In this document: positions 52,418 through 61,462 of the stretch, piece by piece
Layout: each line of letters begins with the position of its first letter
Position numbering within the stretch: position 1 is the stretch's first letter
From: Microbacterium sp. W4I20
Lineage (GTDB): Bacteria; Actinomycetota; Actinomycetes; Actinomycetales; Microbacteriaceae
Reading direction: 5' to 3'
Assembly: GCF_030816505.1 (NCBI RefSeq)
Contig: NZ_JAUSYB010000001.1
Span: forward strand, 1,178,001 to 1,242,000
Length of the DNA: 64,000 nucleotides
Position numbers and translations under genes: made by a program
The notes under the pieces: model-generated
Seen by the model: the letters and a program-made list of their open reading frames with translations, nothing else
Told to the model about the DNA's origin: nothing
Database searches by the model: none

Positions 52418-53650
52418 GTGAGGCGCGGACTCGCCGCCATGCAGGACCGCAACTTCCGCTGGTTCTTCCTCGCCAGGGCGATCACGATGATCACCGGCTC
52501 GATGTCGTCGATCGCGCTCGCGTTCGCGGTGCTCGAGATCGACAACGACGCCCGTTCCTTGTCGTTCGTGCTCACCGCGTTCACGGTCAGCAACATCGTC
52601 TTCCTGCTGTTCGGCGGGGTCGTTGCCGATCGGCTGCCGCGGGCACTGATCATCCAGACCTGTTACGTGATCGACATCCTCACCATCGGCGCGATGGCGG
52701 CCCTGCTGTTCACGGGTTCAGCGACGGTTCCTCTGCTCATTCTGCTCTCGGTCGTGAACGGCGCCTCCACGGCGTTCGTCCTCCCGGCGATGCAGGGCAT
52801 CATCCCGCAGCTGACGAATCCGGAGAACCTGCAGCAGGCGAACGCCATGCTCTCCTTCGTGCGGTCCGCGGTCACGATCGGCGGTCCGATCATCGCCGGA
52901 ATCCTGGTCGCCACCGCAGGGCCCGCCTGGGCGATGGTGGTGCAGGCGGCGGGGTGGCTCGTTGCCATCCCCGTACTCGCCCTCGTCAAGCTCCCGCCGC
53001 CGGGGCATTCCGGCGGCACCTCGATGTTCCACGATCTCCGCATCGGCTGGACCGAGTTCTGGAGCCGTTCCTGGCTCTGGACGATCGTGCTCGCCTTCAT
53101 GGTGATGAATGCGATCCACGTCGGTGCCTGGAGCGTCATCGGACCCTTCATCGCGAAGAACAACGATCTGCTCGGCATCGCCGGCTGGGGGTGGGTGCTG
53201 AGCGCCGAGGGCGTCGGCGTGCTGCTCATGACGCTGATCCTGATGTGGTTCCCGCTCAAGCGGCCCCTGCGCTACGGCATGCTCGGCATGGCCGCCTTCG
53301 CCCTCCCGATCACCATGCTCGGCGTGCACCCCGCCGTCGTGCTCCTCGCCATCGCGGCGTTCATCGCGGGCGCCGGCGTCGAGGTCTTCAGCACCGGCTG
53401 GAACCTGGCGATGATGGAGAACGTTCCGGGCGAGAAGCTCTCCCGCGTCTCCAGCTACGACATGCTCGGCAGCTACGTGGCGATGCCGATCGGCACGCTG
53501 GTCTACGGCTGGCTGATCACCCATGCGGATGCTGCGACCGTGCTCATCGCGTCCGGAATCGTTTATGCGGGCGTCGCCCTCGCCACCCTCGCCGTGCCGA
53601 GCGTCTGGCGCATGGGACGCCCCGCCGACGCCCTCGCCCCCACCGGCTGA
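52418..53650 (+). CDS. MFS exporter (MFS_3/EntS-like)
   Basis: A 410-residue, 12-helix major facilitator with the pattern of EntS/macrolide-efflux MFS proteins (FLARAITMITGSMSSIALAFAVLE; loop GGVVADRLPRALI; VVNGASTAFVLPAMQGIIPQLT). It probably exports a small hydrophobic compound or siderophore; it may also help tolerance to aromatics, but no direct evidence links it to the hpa operon. The GTG at 52418 with GAGG seven bases upstream was preferred; the longer frame (52370) starts at the edge of the palindrome. Alternative start: ATG 52439. Confidence 0.82.
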   Translation: MRRGLAAMQDRNFRWFFLARAITMITGSMSSIALAFAVLEIDNDARSLSFVLTAFTVSNIVFLLFGGVVADRLPRALIIQTCYVIDILTIGAMAALLFTGSATVPLLILLSVVNGASTAFVLPAMQGIIPQLTNPENLQQANAMLSFVRSAVTIGGPIIAGILVATAGPAWAMVVQAAGWLVAIPVLALVKLPPPGHSGGTSMFHDLRIGWTEFWSRSWLWTIVLAFMVMNAIHVGAWSVIGPFIAKNNDLLGIAGWGWVLSAEGVGVLLMTLILMWFPLKRPLRYGMLGMAAFALPITMLGVHPAVVLLAIAAFIAGAGVEVFSTGWNLAMMENVPGEKLSRVSSYDMLGSYVAMPIGTLVYGWLITHADAATVLIASGIVYAGVALATLAVPSVWRMGRPADALAPTG

Positions 53651-53689
53651 CCCTGGCGCATTCATAGCAATACGGGCGAGACTGTCACC

Positions 53690-54412
53690 ATGACCTTCGC
53701 CGCGCTCCAGCCCCTCGCCGACCGTGCCGCCCTGTTCACCGCACTCCGCCAGGATGCTCTCTCCACCGCCGCCGACGCGCTGGGCGAGCACCGCTGGGAC
53801 GCGGACATGACGGCCGGCACGATCACCTTCACGGCCAACGCCGATCCGAGCCGCCAGCTCGTCGCGCGCGCCCACCTGATCGCGACGATCGCTCCGGGGC
53901 CGCGATCGATGCTCTGGGCGTGGGCGCACCCGCAGGGCGACGGCCAGGGTGTCGCGGCGCAGCTGCACGCGTACGGCGCCGAGCACGGCATCGCCGAGCT
54001 GACCACCCCGGAAGTCCCCTTCCCGGCGGATGCGGCGGGCGACGAGGAATGGATCGCACAGGCGGCGCACGTCGTCGGCGGCGTCGCGGTGGAACTCACC
54101 GGACGATCGCCCTACTACTCCGCCCCGGTCGGCGGCGGAACGCGCGCGGTCTTCCTGCTCGATGCGCCGCTGCCTCCGCTGGCGGTGTCGGATGCCGTCA
54201 TCGCGCTGCCACGCATCCTCTCCGGCCTGTCGCTGAGCGACGCCCGCACTTCGGTCTGGGATCTCGCCCGTCTCGCGGGCTGGTCGCTCACGTGGACCGA
54301 CGATGCCTTCTCCGGCGCGACAGTCGTGGACGCGTCGGGCTCGGCCACCTTCCGCTTCGACGAGCAGGCACGCATCAGCGGCATCGAGGGCTCGCTGCAG
54401 GCGCAGAGCTGA
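53690..54412 (+). CDS. DUF6882-like protein of unknown function
   Basis: A 240-residue cytosolic protein with no signal or membrane segment. Aromatic blocks LGEHRWDADMTAGTITFTAN and PGPRSMLWAWAHPQG match the DUF6882 pattern seen in actinobacteria, as far as I recall. No catalytic motif is recognised. GAGACT ends six bases before the ATG, a weaker form of the leaderless arrangement. It follows the MFS gene by 39 bases in the same direction. Confidence 0.65.
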   Translation: MTFAALQPLADRAALFTALRQDALSTAADALGEHRWDADMTAGTITFTANADPSRQLVARAHLIATIAPGPRSMLWAWAHPQGDGQGVAAQLHAYGAEHGIAELTTPEVPFPADAAGDEEWIAQAAHVVGGVAVELTGRSPYYSAPVGGGTRAVFLLDAPLPPLAVSDAVIALPRILSGLSLSDARTSVWDLARLAGWSLTWTDDAFSGATVVDASGSATFRFDEQARISGIEGSLQAQS

Positions 54413-54489
54413 GTCGGGCGGCGCGCACGCCGCGCCGGAGCAATGCGTCAAACTCCGCCGGACTGCTCGCGGTGTGGGATTCTGGTCGC

Positions 54490-55053
54490 ATGAAGAACGG
54501 AATCGTCCGGTTCGTATCGCTCTATGTGTTCAACGTCGCGGTCCTGCTGCTCATCGGCGTTCTGCTGCGCGGTGTCTCCGTCGGTCTGAACGCGCTGTGG
54601 GCGGCCATCATCCTCACCCTCGCCGCGCTCTTCGTGAAGCCGCTGCTGCGCACGGCCTTCCGGCGTTCGGCCGCGAAGTCCGCCGGCGATCGCACGAGGA
54701 CGGGCGAGAAGGTCGTCCAGTACGTGCTGGTGTACCTCGTCGAACTGATCGTCTGGGTGCTCACGGTGTGGCTGAGCGGGGTGCGGTCCTCGAGCTTCTG
54801 GGGCTATGTCATTCCGCCGCTGCTTCTTCTGGTCGGCTGGGTCGTCTACGACCGGATCGACGACATGCTCCACGCCAAGGCCTCGCAGGTGTACGACGCG
54901 GTGCAGGCGCGGGTGCGGGGCGGCTCGAAGCCCGCGGCATCCGCTTCGTCGGCCGCTCCCGCCTCTGAGCACCGCGAGACGTCGGCCGCTCGCGACGAGC
55001 TCAAGGACGGCCTGACTCCCGAGCAGCGACGCATGTTCGACGAGCTGGGCTGA
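54490..55053 (+). CDS. Small membrane protein with charged C-terminal tail, unknown function
   Basis: A 187-residue protein with about four hydrophobic segments (VSLYVFNVAVLLLIGVLL; ALWAAIILTLAALFV; VLVYLVELIVWVLTVWL; YVIPPLLLLVGWVV) and a cytoplasmic Ala/Ser-rich tail ending LTPEQRRMFDELG. It resembles small actinobacterial membrane proteins without assigned role. The frame is open far upstream, but the ATG at 54490 marks the natural membrane-protein start; GATTCT lies six bases upstream. A strong bidirectional hairpin follows. Confidence 0.65.
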   Translation: MKNGIVRFVSLYVFNVAVLLLIGVLLRGVSVGLNALWAAIILTLAALFVKPLLRTAFRRSAAKSAGDRTRTGEKVVQYVLVYLVELIVWVLTVWLSGVRSSSFWGYVIPPLLLLVGWVVYDRIDDMLHAKASQVYDAVQARVRGGSKPAASASSAAPASEHRETSAARDELKDGLTPEQRRMFDELG

Positions 55054-55063
55054 CCCCAGCCCC

Positions 55064-55124
55064 GCTCCGGTCGCGAAAAGGCACCCATTTCACGGTGGAA
55101 TGGGTGCTTTTTCGCGACGCGAGC
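55064..55124. terminator. 61-bp palindromic element B3 acting as bidirectional terminator
   Basis: Perfect 9-bp inner stem GCACCCATT/AATGGGTGC followed by TTTTT on the plus strand and by CCTTTT on the minus strand, plus outer arms TCGCGAAAA/TTTTCGCGA and GCTCC/GCGAGC edges. It is flanked by two convergent gene ends, so it can terminate both. Outer length is again 61 bp. Confidence 0.88.
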
Positions 55125-55129
55125 TGAGT

Positions 55130-56008
55130 TCAGACGACCCGCTCGGCCGCCTCGACCACGTTGGTCATGAGCAGTGCCACGGTCATCGGTCCGACCCCGC
55201 CCGGGTTGGGCGAGAGGTATCCGGCGATCTCGGCCACGTCGGGGTGGACGTCTCCGAAGACGAGGCTCTTGCCGGTCTCCGGATCGCTTTCCCGCGTGAC
55301 GCCGACGTCGAGCACCGCGGCACCGGGCTTCACGTCTTCCGCACGGATGAGGTGCTTGACCCCGGCGGCGGCGACGATCACGTCGGCTTCGCGCAGGTAC
55401 CGCGGCATGTCGACGGTGCCGGTGTGTGTGAGCGTGACGGTGGCGTTGAGGTCGCGCCGCGTGAGCAGCAGCCCGATCGAACGGCCGATCGTGACCCCGC
55501 GTCCGACGACGACGACATGCTTTCCCTTGAGGTCGTAGTCGTTGCGCAGCAGCAGCTCGATCACGCCGCGCGGCGTGCACGGCAGCGGGGTGTGGATCGG
55601 GCTGTTCACGTTCAGCACGAGTCGCCCGAGGTTGGTCGGGTGCAGGCCGTCTGCATCCTTCGCGGGGTCGATCCGCTCGAGGATCGCATCGGTGTCGATG
55701 TGCTTCGGCAGCGGCAACTGCACGATGTAGCCGTGGCAGGCTGGGTCGGCGTTGAGCTCGTCGATCAGAGCCTCGACATCGGCCTGCGTGGCATCGTCGG
55801 GCAGCTCGCGCTGGATCGAGTTCATCCCGATGGCTTCGGACTGCCGGTGCTTCATGCCCACGTACAGCTGGGATGCGGGGTCGGCGCCCACGAGAACCGT
55901 GGCGATGCCCGGCGTGATGCCACGTTCCTTCAGCGCGGCGACCCGCTCGATCAGTTCGGCGCGGATCTCGGCGGCCGCCGCCTTGCCGTCGAGGACGACA
56001 GCGGTCAC
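55130..56008 (-). CDS. folD: Methylenetetrahydrofolate dehydrogenase/cyclohydrolase
   Basis: A 292-residue bifunctional folate enzyme interconverting 5,10-methylene- and 10-formyl-tetrahydrofolate. The catalytic Lys is in [17 protein letters not shown], and other landmarks are [25 protein letters not shown] and [20 protein letters not shown] start; four-base overlap with the glyA stop. It belongs to the glyA-folD operon controlled by the upstream ZTP riboswitch, which links one-carbon supply to purine synthesis. Confidence 0.96.
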   Translation of the reverse strand: MTAVVLDGKAAAAEIRAELIERVAALKERGITPGIATVLVGADPASQLYVGMKHRQSEAIGMNSIQRELPDDATQADVEALIDELNADPACHGYIVQLPLPKHIDTDAILERIDPAKDADGLHPTNLGRLVLNVNSPIHTPLPCTPRGVIELLLRNDYDLKGKHVVVVGRGVTIGRSIGLLLTRRDLNATVTLTHTGTVDMPRYLREADVIVAAAGVKHLIRAEDVKPGAAVLDVGVTRESDPETGKSLVFGDVHPDVAEIAGYLSPNPGGVGPMTVALLMTNVVEAAERVV

Positions 56009-57279
56009 TGCTGCAGGTCCGGGTAGAGCGGGAACGCCGCGGCGAGCGCGTCGACGCGGGCACGCAGCGCGTCGAGATCAGCACCCTGAATCAGCGCGAG
56101 GGCGATGATGTCGGCGACCTCGGTGAACTCGGCGTCGCCGAAGCCGCGGGTGGCGAGCGCCGGCGTGCCGATGCGCAGCCCCGAGGTGACCATCGGCGGA
56201 CGCGGGTCGTTCGGCACCGCGTTGCGGTTGACCGTGATGCGGATGTCGTGCAGCAGGTCTTCGGCCTGCTTGCCGTCGACCTGGGCGTCGCGCAGGTCGA
56301 CCAGCACCAGGTGCACGTCGGTGCCGCCGGAGCGCACGCCGATGCCGGCATCCTTCACGTCCTGCTGTGAGAGACGCTCCGCGAGGAGGGCGGCGCCGCG
56401 CAGGGTGCGCTCCTGGCGCTCGGCGAACTCGGGTGTCGCGGCGAGCTTGAACGCGGTCGCCTTGGCGGCGATCACGTGCATGAGCGGTCCGCCCTGCTGG
56501 CCGGGGAACACGGCGGTGTTGATCTTCTTCGCGATGTCGGCGTCGTTCGTGAGGATGAAGCCCGAGCGCGGTCCGCCGATGGTCTTGTGCACGGTCGATG
56601 AGACGACGTGAGCGTGCGGTACCGGGTTCGGGTGCAGGCCGGCGGCGACGAGGCCGGCGAAGTGCGCCATGTCCACCCAGAGGAGCGCACCGACCTCGTC
56701 GGCGATCGCGCGGAAGGCCTCGAAGTCGAGCGTGCGAGGGTAGGCCGACCAGCCGGCGATGATGACCTTCGGCTTGTGCTGGATGGCGAGCTCGCGCACC
56801 TCGTCCATGTCGATGATCGAGGTCTCGGGGTCGACGCCGTAGGCGACGATGTCATAGAGACGGCCCGAGAAGTTGATCTTCATGCCGTGCGTGAGGTGCC
56901 CACCCTGGTCGAGCGAGAGACCCAGCAGCGTGTCGCCGGGGCGGGCGATCGCGTGCAGGACAGCGGCGTTCGCGGAGGCACCGGAGTGCGGCTGGACGTT
57001 GGCGAACTCGGCCCCGAAAAGGCTCTTCGCCCGCTCGATGGCCAGCGACTCGGCGACGTCGACCTCTTCGCAGCCGCCGTAGTACCGGCGGCCGGGGTAG
57101 CCCTCGGCGTACTTGTTGGTGAGCACGGAGCCCTGCGACTGCAGCACCGACACCGGGACGAAGTTCTCGGAGGCGATCATCTCGAGGAACGTCTGCTGAC
57201 GCTTCAGCTCACGGTCGAGGACCTGAGCGATCTCGGGATCGACCTCGGAAAGCGGGGCGTTGAAGTAACGGTCGGTCAT
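56005..57279 (-). CDS. glyA: Serine hydroxymethyltransferase
   Basis: A 424-residue PLP enzyme that transfers the hydroxymethyl carbon of serine to tetrahydrofolate. The PLP lysine is in [14 protein letters not shown], with [26 protein letters not shown] and HFAGLVAAG. The ATG at 57279 has GAGGAG eight to nine bases upstream; the frame extends 43 codons into the riboswitch region. It is first gene of glyA-folD, under a ZTP riboswitch. Confidence 0.97.
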   Translation of the reverse strand: MTDRYFNAPLSEVDPEIAQVLDRELKRQQTFLEMIASENFVPVSVLQSQGSVLTNKYAEGYPGRRYYGGCEEVDVAESLAIERAKSLFGAEFANVQPHSGASANAAVLHAIARPGDTLLGLSLDQGGHLTHGMKINFSGRLYDIVAYGVDPETSIIDMDEVRELAIQHKPKVIIAGWSAYPRTLDFEAFRAIADEVGALLWVDMAHFAGLVAAGLHPNPVPHAHVVSSTVHKTIGGPRSGFILTNDADIAKKINTAVFPGQQGGPLMHVIAAKATAFKLAATPEFAERQERTLRGAALLAERLSQQDVKDAGIGVRSGGTDVHLVLVDLRDAQVDGKQAEDLLHDIRITVNRNAVPNDPRPPMVTSGLRIGTPALATRGFGDAEFTEVADIIALALIQGADLDALRARVDALAAAFPLYPDLQQ

Positions 57280-57317
57280 GGTGACATGCTCCTCTGACAA
57301 CGGATTCGAAAGGGTGT

Positions 57318-57397
57318 ACCGATCGGCCCAGGCGCGCGGTCGAATTCCGTGGTCAGTCGCTCCCCGGTGGTAGTCCACCCAGACGCCAGTTGCGACG
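57318..57397 (-). promoter_or_regulatory. ZTP riboswitch (pfl motif) upstream of glyA
   Basis: On the minus strand the leader carries the conserved pieces of the pfl motif in order: AACTGGCG (complement of 57384-57391), a GTGG/CCAC hairpin, ACCACCGGGGAGC (complement of 57359-57371) with GTCGC/GCGAC closing pairs, and CCGCGCGCCTGGGC (complement of 57326-57339). It binds ZTP or ZMP and turns on one-carbon genes when 10-formyl-THF is low. The glyA start is about 40 bases downstream. Confidence 0.9.
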
Positions 57398-57453
57398 GTT
57401 ACGAGCATACCGGATCGTCGCTGCCGGCTGGGCCGCGAGAAAGCGCCACGGCA

Positions 57454-57855
57454 TCATCCGACCGATACGACATGGACGTCGGCATGCGTGCCCGGCACCG
57501 TGGCGAGTTTGCGGTCGACGGTCAGCACCCGCGCCCCGAGCACCTCCCCCAGCACGAGGTACGCCGCGTCGTAAGCTGTGGCATTCATGGCGAGGTCGCC
57601 TATTCGCGACAGGAGCGGCGACACCGGGAACAGCACGAGTTCCATCCGCTGGAGCAGCGCGAGTTGCCCACGGAACTCGTCATCGTTCGCCAGACGGGCG
57701 AGACGCAGTCCACGAAGAGCGTTCGCGACTTCCGTCGGACCATGTGCGGGCATGGCCCAGTCACTATCGCCCAGCATGGCCTCCCGCACCTGGTCTCCCC
57801 GATCACCGAGGTCGGTGATCGCCTCGACCACGGCCGATGCATCGAGCACGATCAT
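57454..57855 (-). CDS. vapC: PIN-domain toxin (VapC-like)
   Basis: A 133-residue PIN-domain ribonuclease. Acidic active-site residues are visible in MIVLDASAVVEA, HGPTEVANALRGL, TAYDAAYLVLGE and VLTVDRKLA. VapC toxins cut RNA and are neutralised by the antitoxin encoded directly upstream. Its start overlaps the antitoxin stop by four bases. The operon lies between glyA and the hexosaminidase gene. Confidence 0.9.
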   Translation of the reverse strand: MIVLDASAVVEAITDLGDRGDQVREAMLGDSDWAMPAHGPTEVANALRGLRLARLANDDEFRGQLALLQRMELVLFPVSPLLSRIGDLAMNATAYDAAYLVLGEVLGARVLTVDRKLATVPGTHADVHVVSVG

Positions 57856-58127
57856 GATTCGACTGGCTTGCCCAGCGCATCGCCGATGCGTTCGTCTCGT
57901 TCGCCTCGGCCTTCGCGGATCAGCTCTACGATGCCGTCCGCGGATATCTCACCGGAGACCGGAATCGGTGCCATCGCACGCAGAAACTCACGGTTTCGCG
58001 ACTTCCTCGCCTCGACTTCCAGGACTTCGCGGAGGAACACCTGCAGGGACTGCCCCCGCTCGCGCGCTGCCCGCACGAGGTCGTCTCTGATCGCGCCCGG
58101 CACGTCGCGGACTTGAATCGCCACCAT
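57852..58127 (-). CDS. vapB: Antitoxin (VapB/FitA-like)
   Basis: A 91-residue antitoxin with an N-terminal ribbon-helix-helix (VAIQVRDVPGAIRDDLVRAARERGQSLQVFLREVL) of FitA type and a C-terminal segment that would fill the toxin active site. The ATG at 58127 gives the usual family start; the frame continues upstream through the palindrome and far beyond without support. No ribosome-binding site is visible; TACCTT seven bases before the ATG suggests leaderless transcription. Autorepression through the 18-bp palindrome is likely. Confidence 0.85.
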   Translation of the reverse strand: MVAIQVRDVPGAIRDDLVRAARERGQSLQVFLREVLEVEARKSRNREFLRAMAPIPVSGEISADGIVELIREGRGERDERIGDALGKPVES

Positions 58128-58140
58128 GGGATCGAAGGTA

Positions 58141-58158
58141 GCATGCAGATCTGCATGC
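58141..58158. promoter_or_regulatory. vapBC operator palindrome
   Basis: GCATGCAGATCTGCATGC is a perfect 18-bp palindrome directly upstream of the -10-like TACCTT (58135-58140, minus strand), so it fills the promoter spacer. Binding by the antitoxin's ribbon-helix-helix domain is inference from other vapBC systems. Confidence 0.75.
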
Positions 58159-58310
58159 ATACTGCTCGTTATCGACATGGCAGGAATGTAGCGCGCGGGA
58201 GGAAGCGCGACGCGCGTTGTCCACAGGCGCCGAGCGCGGTCTCCAGGACACCCCGCAGAATCGGCAGAATCGATTCGACTTCGCCCATTCCGCTGGCCGT
58301 TCCCGCCCGG

Positions 58311-58316
58311 TAGGTT
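58311..58316 (+). promoter_or_regulatory. Leaderless -10 element TAGGTT
   Basis: TAGGTT ends six bases before the ATG at 58323. This supports that start over the TTG at 58317. Confidence 0.6.
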
Positions 58317-58322
58317 TTGTTC

Positions 58323-59834
58323 ATGGTCTTTACTCAAACCCTGCCGCTCGTTCCGGCTCCCGTGTCCGCCGTCGCACGGGAAGGACGGATGCCGGTCACC
58401 GCAGCGACGCGCGTGCAGGGCTCCTCCCCCGCCGCTGTACAGCTGATCGAAGCGGTCGCTCGCCGGACCGGCATCCGCCTTTCCGCGGCCGACACGGCTG
58501 ATGCCGACATCGTCCTCCGCATCGATCCCGCTATGGGAGCCGCCGAAGGGTACGTCCTCACCGTCGCCGAAACGGCCGAGATCGTCGGCGCCGACGAGGC
58601 GGGCCTCTTCTACGGGGTGCAGACGCTGCTGCAGCTGCTGCGCGAAGACGAGAGCGGCTGGGGCTTCCTCCGCGCCGAGGTGCACGACGCCCCGCGCTTC
58701 CCCCGCCGCGGCGTGATGCTCGACGTCACCCGTCACTTCTTCGGCGTGGCCGATGTCAAGAAGTTCATCGACGCGACCAGCGCTCTCAAGTTCAACCAGC
58801 TGCACCTGCACCTGAGCGACGACCAGGGCTGGCGCGTGCACATCGACTCCTGGCCGAAGCTCACCGAGCTCTCGTCGTCGACGGCGGTCGACGGCGAGCC
58901 GGGCGGCTTCTACACGAAGGACGACTACCGCGAGATCGTCGCGTACGCCGCTTCCCGCCACATGCTCCTGATCCCCGAGATCGATCTGCCCGGCCACACC
59001 CACGCCATCGGCGTCGCGTACCCGGAGCTCGTCGAGTCGCCGGTGCTGAGCGAGGCGTTTCTCGCCGAATCGGCGAAGAACGGCCAGGCGCTCCCCGTTC
59101 ACGGCGAGAGCTACCTGGGCACGGGCGTCGGCCACTCCAGCGTGCGGATCCACGAGGAGCGCACCTACGACTTCGTGCGCGACGTGGTCCGCGAACTCGC
59201 CGAGATGACGCCTGGACCGTACATCCACATCGGCGGAGACGAGTCGCTCGGCACGCCTCAGGCCGACTTCGACCTCTTCGCGGAACGCGCGACGGCCATC
59301 GTCGTCGAGGCGGGGAAGACACCGGTCGCGTGGCATGAGATGGGTTCGGCGGCGGGTATCGCCGAGGGGACGATCGGCCAGTACTGGGGGAAGACCACTC
59401 CGGAGGGCACGCACGCCGAGGAGGCTTCACACTTCGTCGAGCGCGGGGGTGCGCTGATCATGTCGGCCGCCGACGCGGCGTACCTCGACATGAAGTACTC
59501 CGAGGACTACCCGCTCGGCCTCACCTGGGCGGCGATCATCGACGTGCGCGCCGCCTACGAATGGGAGCCGACCGCCGTCCTCGACGTCCCGGACGCGGCG
59601 ATCCTGGGCATCGAGGCGCCGCTCTGGGCGGAGACCACCCGGACGCTGAGCGACGTCGAGCGGCTGGTGTTCCCCCGCGCGGCTGCGCAGGCCGAGATCG
59701 GCTGGTCTCCGAGGAGCGCGCCCGAGCGGAACTGGGAGTCGTTCCGCGGCAGGCTCGGCACCCTGGCACCCCTGTGGAAGGCTGAGGGGGTCGATTTCCA
59801 CCCCGCAGCCGAGGTTCCCTGGAGCGAACGTTGA
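58323..59834 (+). CDS. Beta-N-acetylhexosaminidase (GH20)
   Basis: A 503-residue glycoside hydrolase family 20 enzyme. An N-terminal GH20b-type domain (about 1-115) leads to the catalytic barrel; the Asp-Glu pair is in HIGGDES, with LMLDVTRHFF-like and FNQLHLHLSDDQGWRV blocks. There is no signal peptide, so it acts in the cytosol on imported chito-oligosaccharides or muropeptide sugars. It is translationally coupled to nagA (TTGA), fitting amino-sugar catabolism. Confidence 0.93.
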   Translation: MVFTQTLPLVPAPVSAVAREGRMPVTAATRVQGSSPAAVQLIEAVARRTGIRLSAADTADADIVLRIDPAMGAAEGYVLTVAETAEIVGADEAGLFYGVQTLLQLLREDESGWGFLRAEVHDAPRFPRRGVMLDVTRHFFGVADVKKFIDATSALKFNQLHLHLSDDQGWRVHIDSWPKLTELSSSTAVDGEPGGFYTKDDYREIVAYAASRHMLLIPEIDLPGHTHAIGVAYPELVESPVLSEAFLAESAKNGQALPVHGESYLGTGVGHSSVRIHEERTYDFVRDVVRELAEMTPGPYIHIGGDESLGTPQADFDLFAERATAIVVEAGKTPVAWHEMGSAAGIAEGTIGQYWGKTTPEGTHAEEASHFVERGGALIMSAADAAYLDMKYSEDYPLGLTWAAIIDVRAAYEWEPTAVLDVPDAAILGIEAPLWAETTRTLSDVERLVFPRAAAQAEIGWSPRSAPERNWESFRGRLGTLAPLWKAEGVDFHPAAEVPWSER

Positions 59835-61000
59835 GCATCCATTCCTCCTCGACCGGGTCGCTGGTCATCCACTCGGCCCGCATCGTGGACGAGGGCGAGA
59901 TCGCCGAAGACGGGTGGGTCCGGGTCGAGGACGGCGTGGTCGTCGCGCGTGGTTCGGGCGACGACTGGACGCCGGCCGATCTAGTGATCGACGCGGCGGA
60001 GACCGCCGGACCGGGAGCTGTTCTCACACCCGGGTTCGTCGACATCCACGGCCATGGCGGCGCCGGCGCCGCATTCGACGACGGGGTGGAGGCGATCCGC
60101 ACCGGGCGCGCCCTGCACCGGTCGCACGGTACGACGCGCGCGGTGATCTCGCTCGTCACCGCACCCCTCGACGACCTCGCCCGCAGCGTGGGCATGATCG
60201 CCGACCTGATGGAGACGGATGCCGACATCCTCGGCTCGCACCTGGAGGGACCCTTCCTCGACCCGGGCCATCACGGCGCACACGAGCCCTCACTGTTGCG
60301 CACCCCCGAGACCGACGACGTCGCGCGCCTGCTGAAAGCGGGCCGCGGCACGATCCGTCAGGTCACGATCGCCCCGGAACTGCCCGGTGGGCTCGACGCG
60401 ATCCGACAGATCGTCGCCGCCGGTTCCGCGGCTGCCGTCGGCCACACCGACGCAGACGCCGCAATGGCGGTCGCCGCGTTCGAGGCCGGCGCCTCGATCC
60501 TCACCCACGCCTTCAACGCGATGCCCGGGATCCACCATCGCGCTCCCGGTCCGGTGCTCGCCGCCGCCGCAGACCACCGCGTGGTGCTCGAGGCGATCGC
60601 CGACGACGTGCATCTCGATCCGCACGTGGTCAAGCTCATCTTCGACTCGGCGCCTGGACGCGTGGCGCTGATCACCGATGCGATGGCCGCGGCAGGCAGC
60701 GCGGACGGCCACTACGACCTCGGCGCCGTGAGCGTCACCGTCGAGAACGGCGTGGCCCGAGCCGACGACACCGGATCCATCGCCGGATCGACCCTCACCC
60801 AGGATGTGGCGCTCCAGCGAGCGGTGCGCGCGGGTGCGTCGCTCCCCGAGGCAGTGCGCGCCCTCACCGAGACACCGGCCAGGGCGATCGGACGCGACGC
60901 GGTGCTCGGCAGCCTGCGTGCGGGGATGACCGCGGATGCGGTGCTGCTGGATGCGGAACTGCGCGTCGCGCGCGTGTGGGTGGGGCCCCGGCTGCCGTAA
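59831..61000 (+). CDS. nagA: N-acetylglucosamine-6-phosphate deacetylase
   Basis: A 389-residue amidohydrolase. Metal-binding and catalytic blocks are FVDIHGHGG, SHLEGPFLDPGHHGAH, GHTDAD and ITDAMAAAG. It removes acetate from GlcNAc-6-phosphate, giving glucosamine-6-phosphate. The TTG start overlaps the hexosaminidase stop. No nagB or PTS permease is in the window; a kinase or PTS elsewhere must phosphorylate the sugar. Confidence 0.93.
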   Translation: MSIHSSSTGSLVIHSARIVDEGEIAEDGWVRVEDGVVVARGSGDDWTPADLVIDAAETAGPGAVLTPGFVDIHGHGGAGAAFDDGVEAIRTGRALHRSHGTTRAVISLVTAPLDDLARSVGMIADLMETDADILGSHLEGPFLDPGHHGAHEPSLLRTPETDDVARLLKAGRGTIRQVTIAPELPGGLDAIRQIVAAGSAAAVGHTDADAAMAVAAFEAGASILTHAFNAMPGIHHRAPGPVLAAAADHRVVLEAIADDVHLDPHVVKLIFDSAPGRVALITDAMAAAGSADGHYDLGAVSVTVENGVARADDTGSIAGSTLTQDVALQRAVRAGASLPEAVRALTETPARAIGRDAVLGSLRAGMTADAVLLDAELRVARVWVGPRLP

Positions 61001-61179
61001 AGGAGCCGACCCTCGCGCGACGACGCGCAGCCCTGCGCTCTCCGGTACTGTTTCGGCGGTGCGAGCCGCTTCTCCCCAGATCGGCGACCTCTACCCGCTC
61101 ACAGAGAGGGGGGCCGGGAACTCCTCCCCCGAGGCTCCCGACCCGCCCAGCCGATGCGATTGCCCCCGCATCAGCGCCT

Positions 61180-61203
61180 GAACTCCTCCCCCCGGGGGAG
61201 TTC
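61180..61203 (+). terminator. GC-rich hairpin in the nagA-sigma intergenic region
   Basis: GAACTCC pairs with GGAGTTC around a C-rich/G-rich inner stem (10 bp, one GT pair). No T-run follows, so it may be a leader structure rather than a terminator for nagA. Confidence 0.45.
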
Positions 61204-61392
61204 GTATGGCTGTCTCTATGGGATGAGACGACGCCGCTGTCGTTTCATTACGCGAGTTCCCGGTTTTTCTTCGCACTTTCCGGAGCCAGTATCGATAAAG
61301 CGCTTCCGAACGGGAGTTTCCTGGGATTCATCTTTCCGATGAGACTTCCCGAGAAGGGTGGCCCCGGGAGCGATTTCAGGAGAGAATGGGAA

Positions 61393-61424
61393 AGACGCGT
61401 GATGAGAGTCGCTCTCGCGCGTCT
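61393..61424 (+). other. Hairpin 39 bases before the sigma-factor start
   Basis: Outer stem AGACGCG/CGCGTCT and inner stem GAGAG/CTCTC form a long interrupted hairpin just upstream of the sigma gene. It could act in the mRNA leader; function unknown. Confidence 0.5.
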
Positions 61425-61462
61425 CTTCCTGTGGAGGCGCTCCCGCGCCCCGGGACCGATGG

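Larger units (their letters stand above)
61001..61462. other. 462-base intergenic leader of the sigma-factor gene
   Basis: No convincing gene is seen. The stretch has a lower-GC central part (about 61200-61350) unlike the flanking genes. It contains two strong hairpins (61180-61203 and 61393-61424) and no recognised riboswitch. A GGAACT (about 61118-61123) resembles an ECF -35 element, but no matching -10 could be fixed. It probably includes the promoter and a long 5' leader for the sigma gene. Confidence 0.6.
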
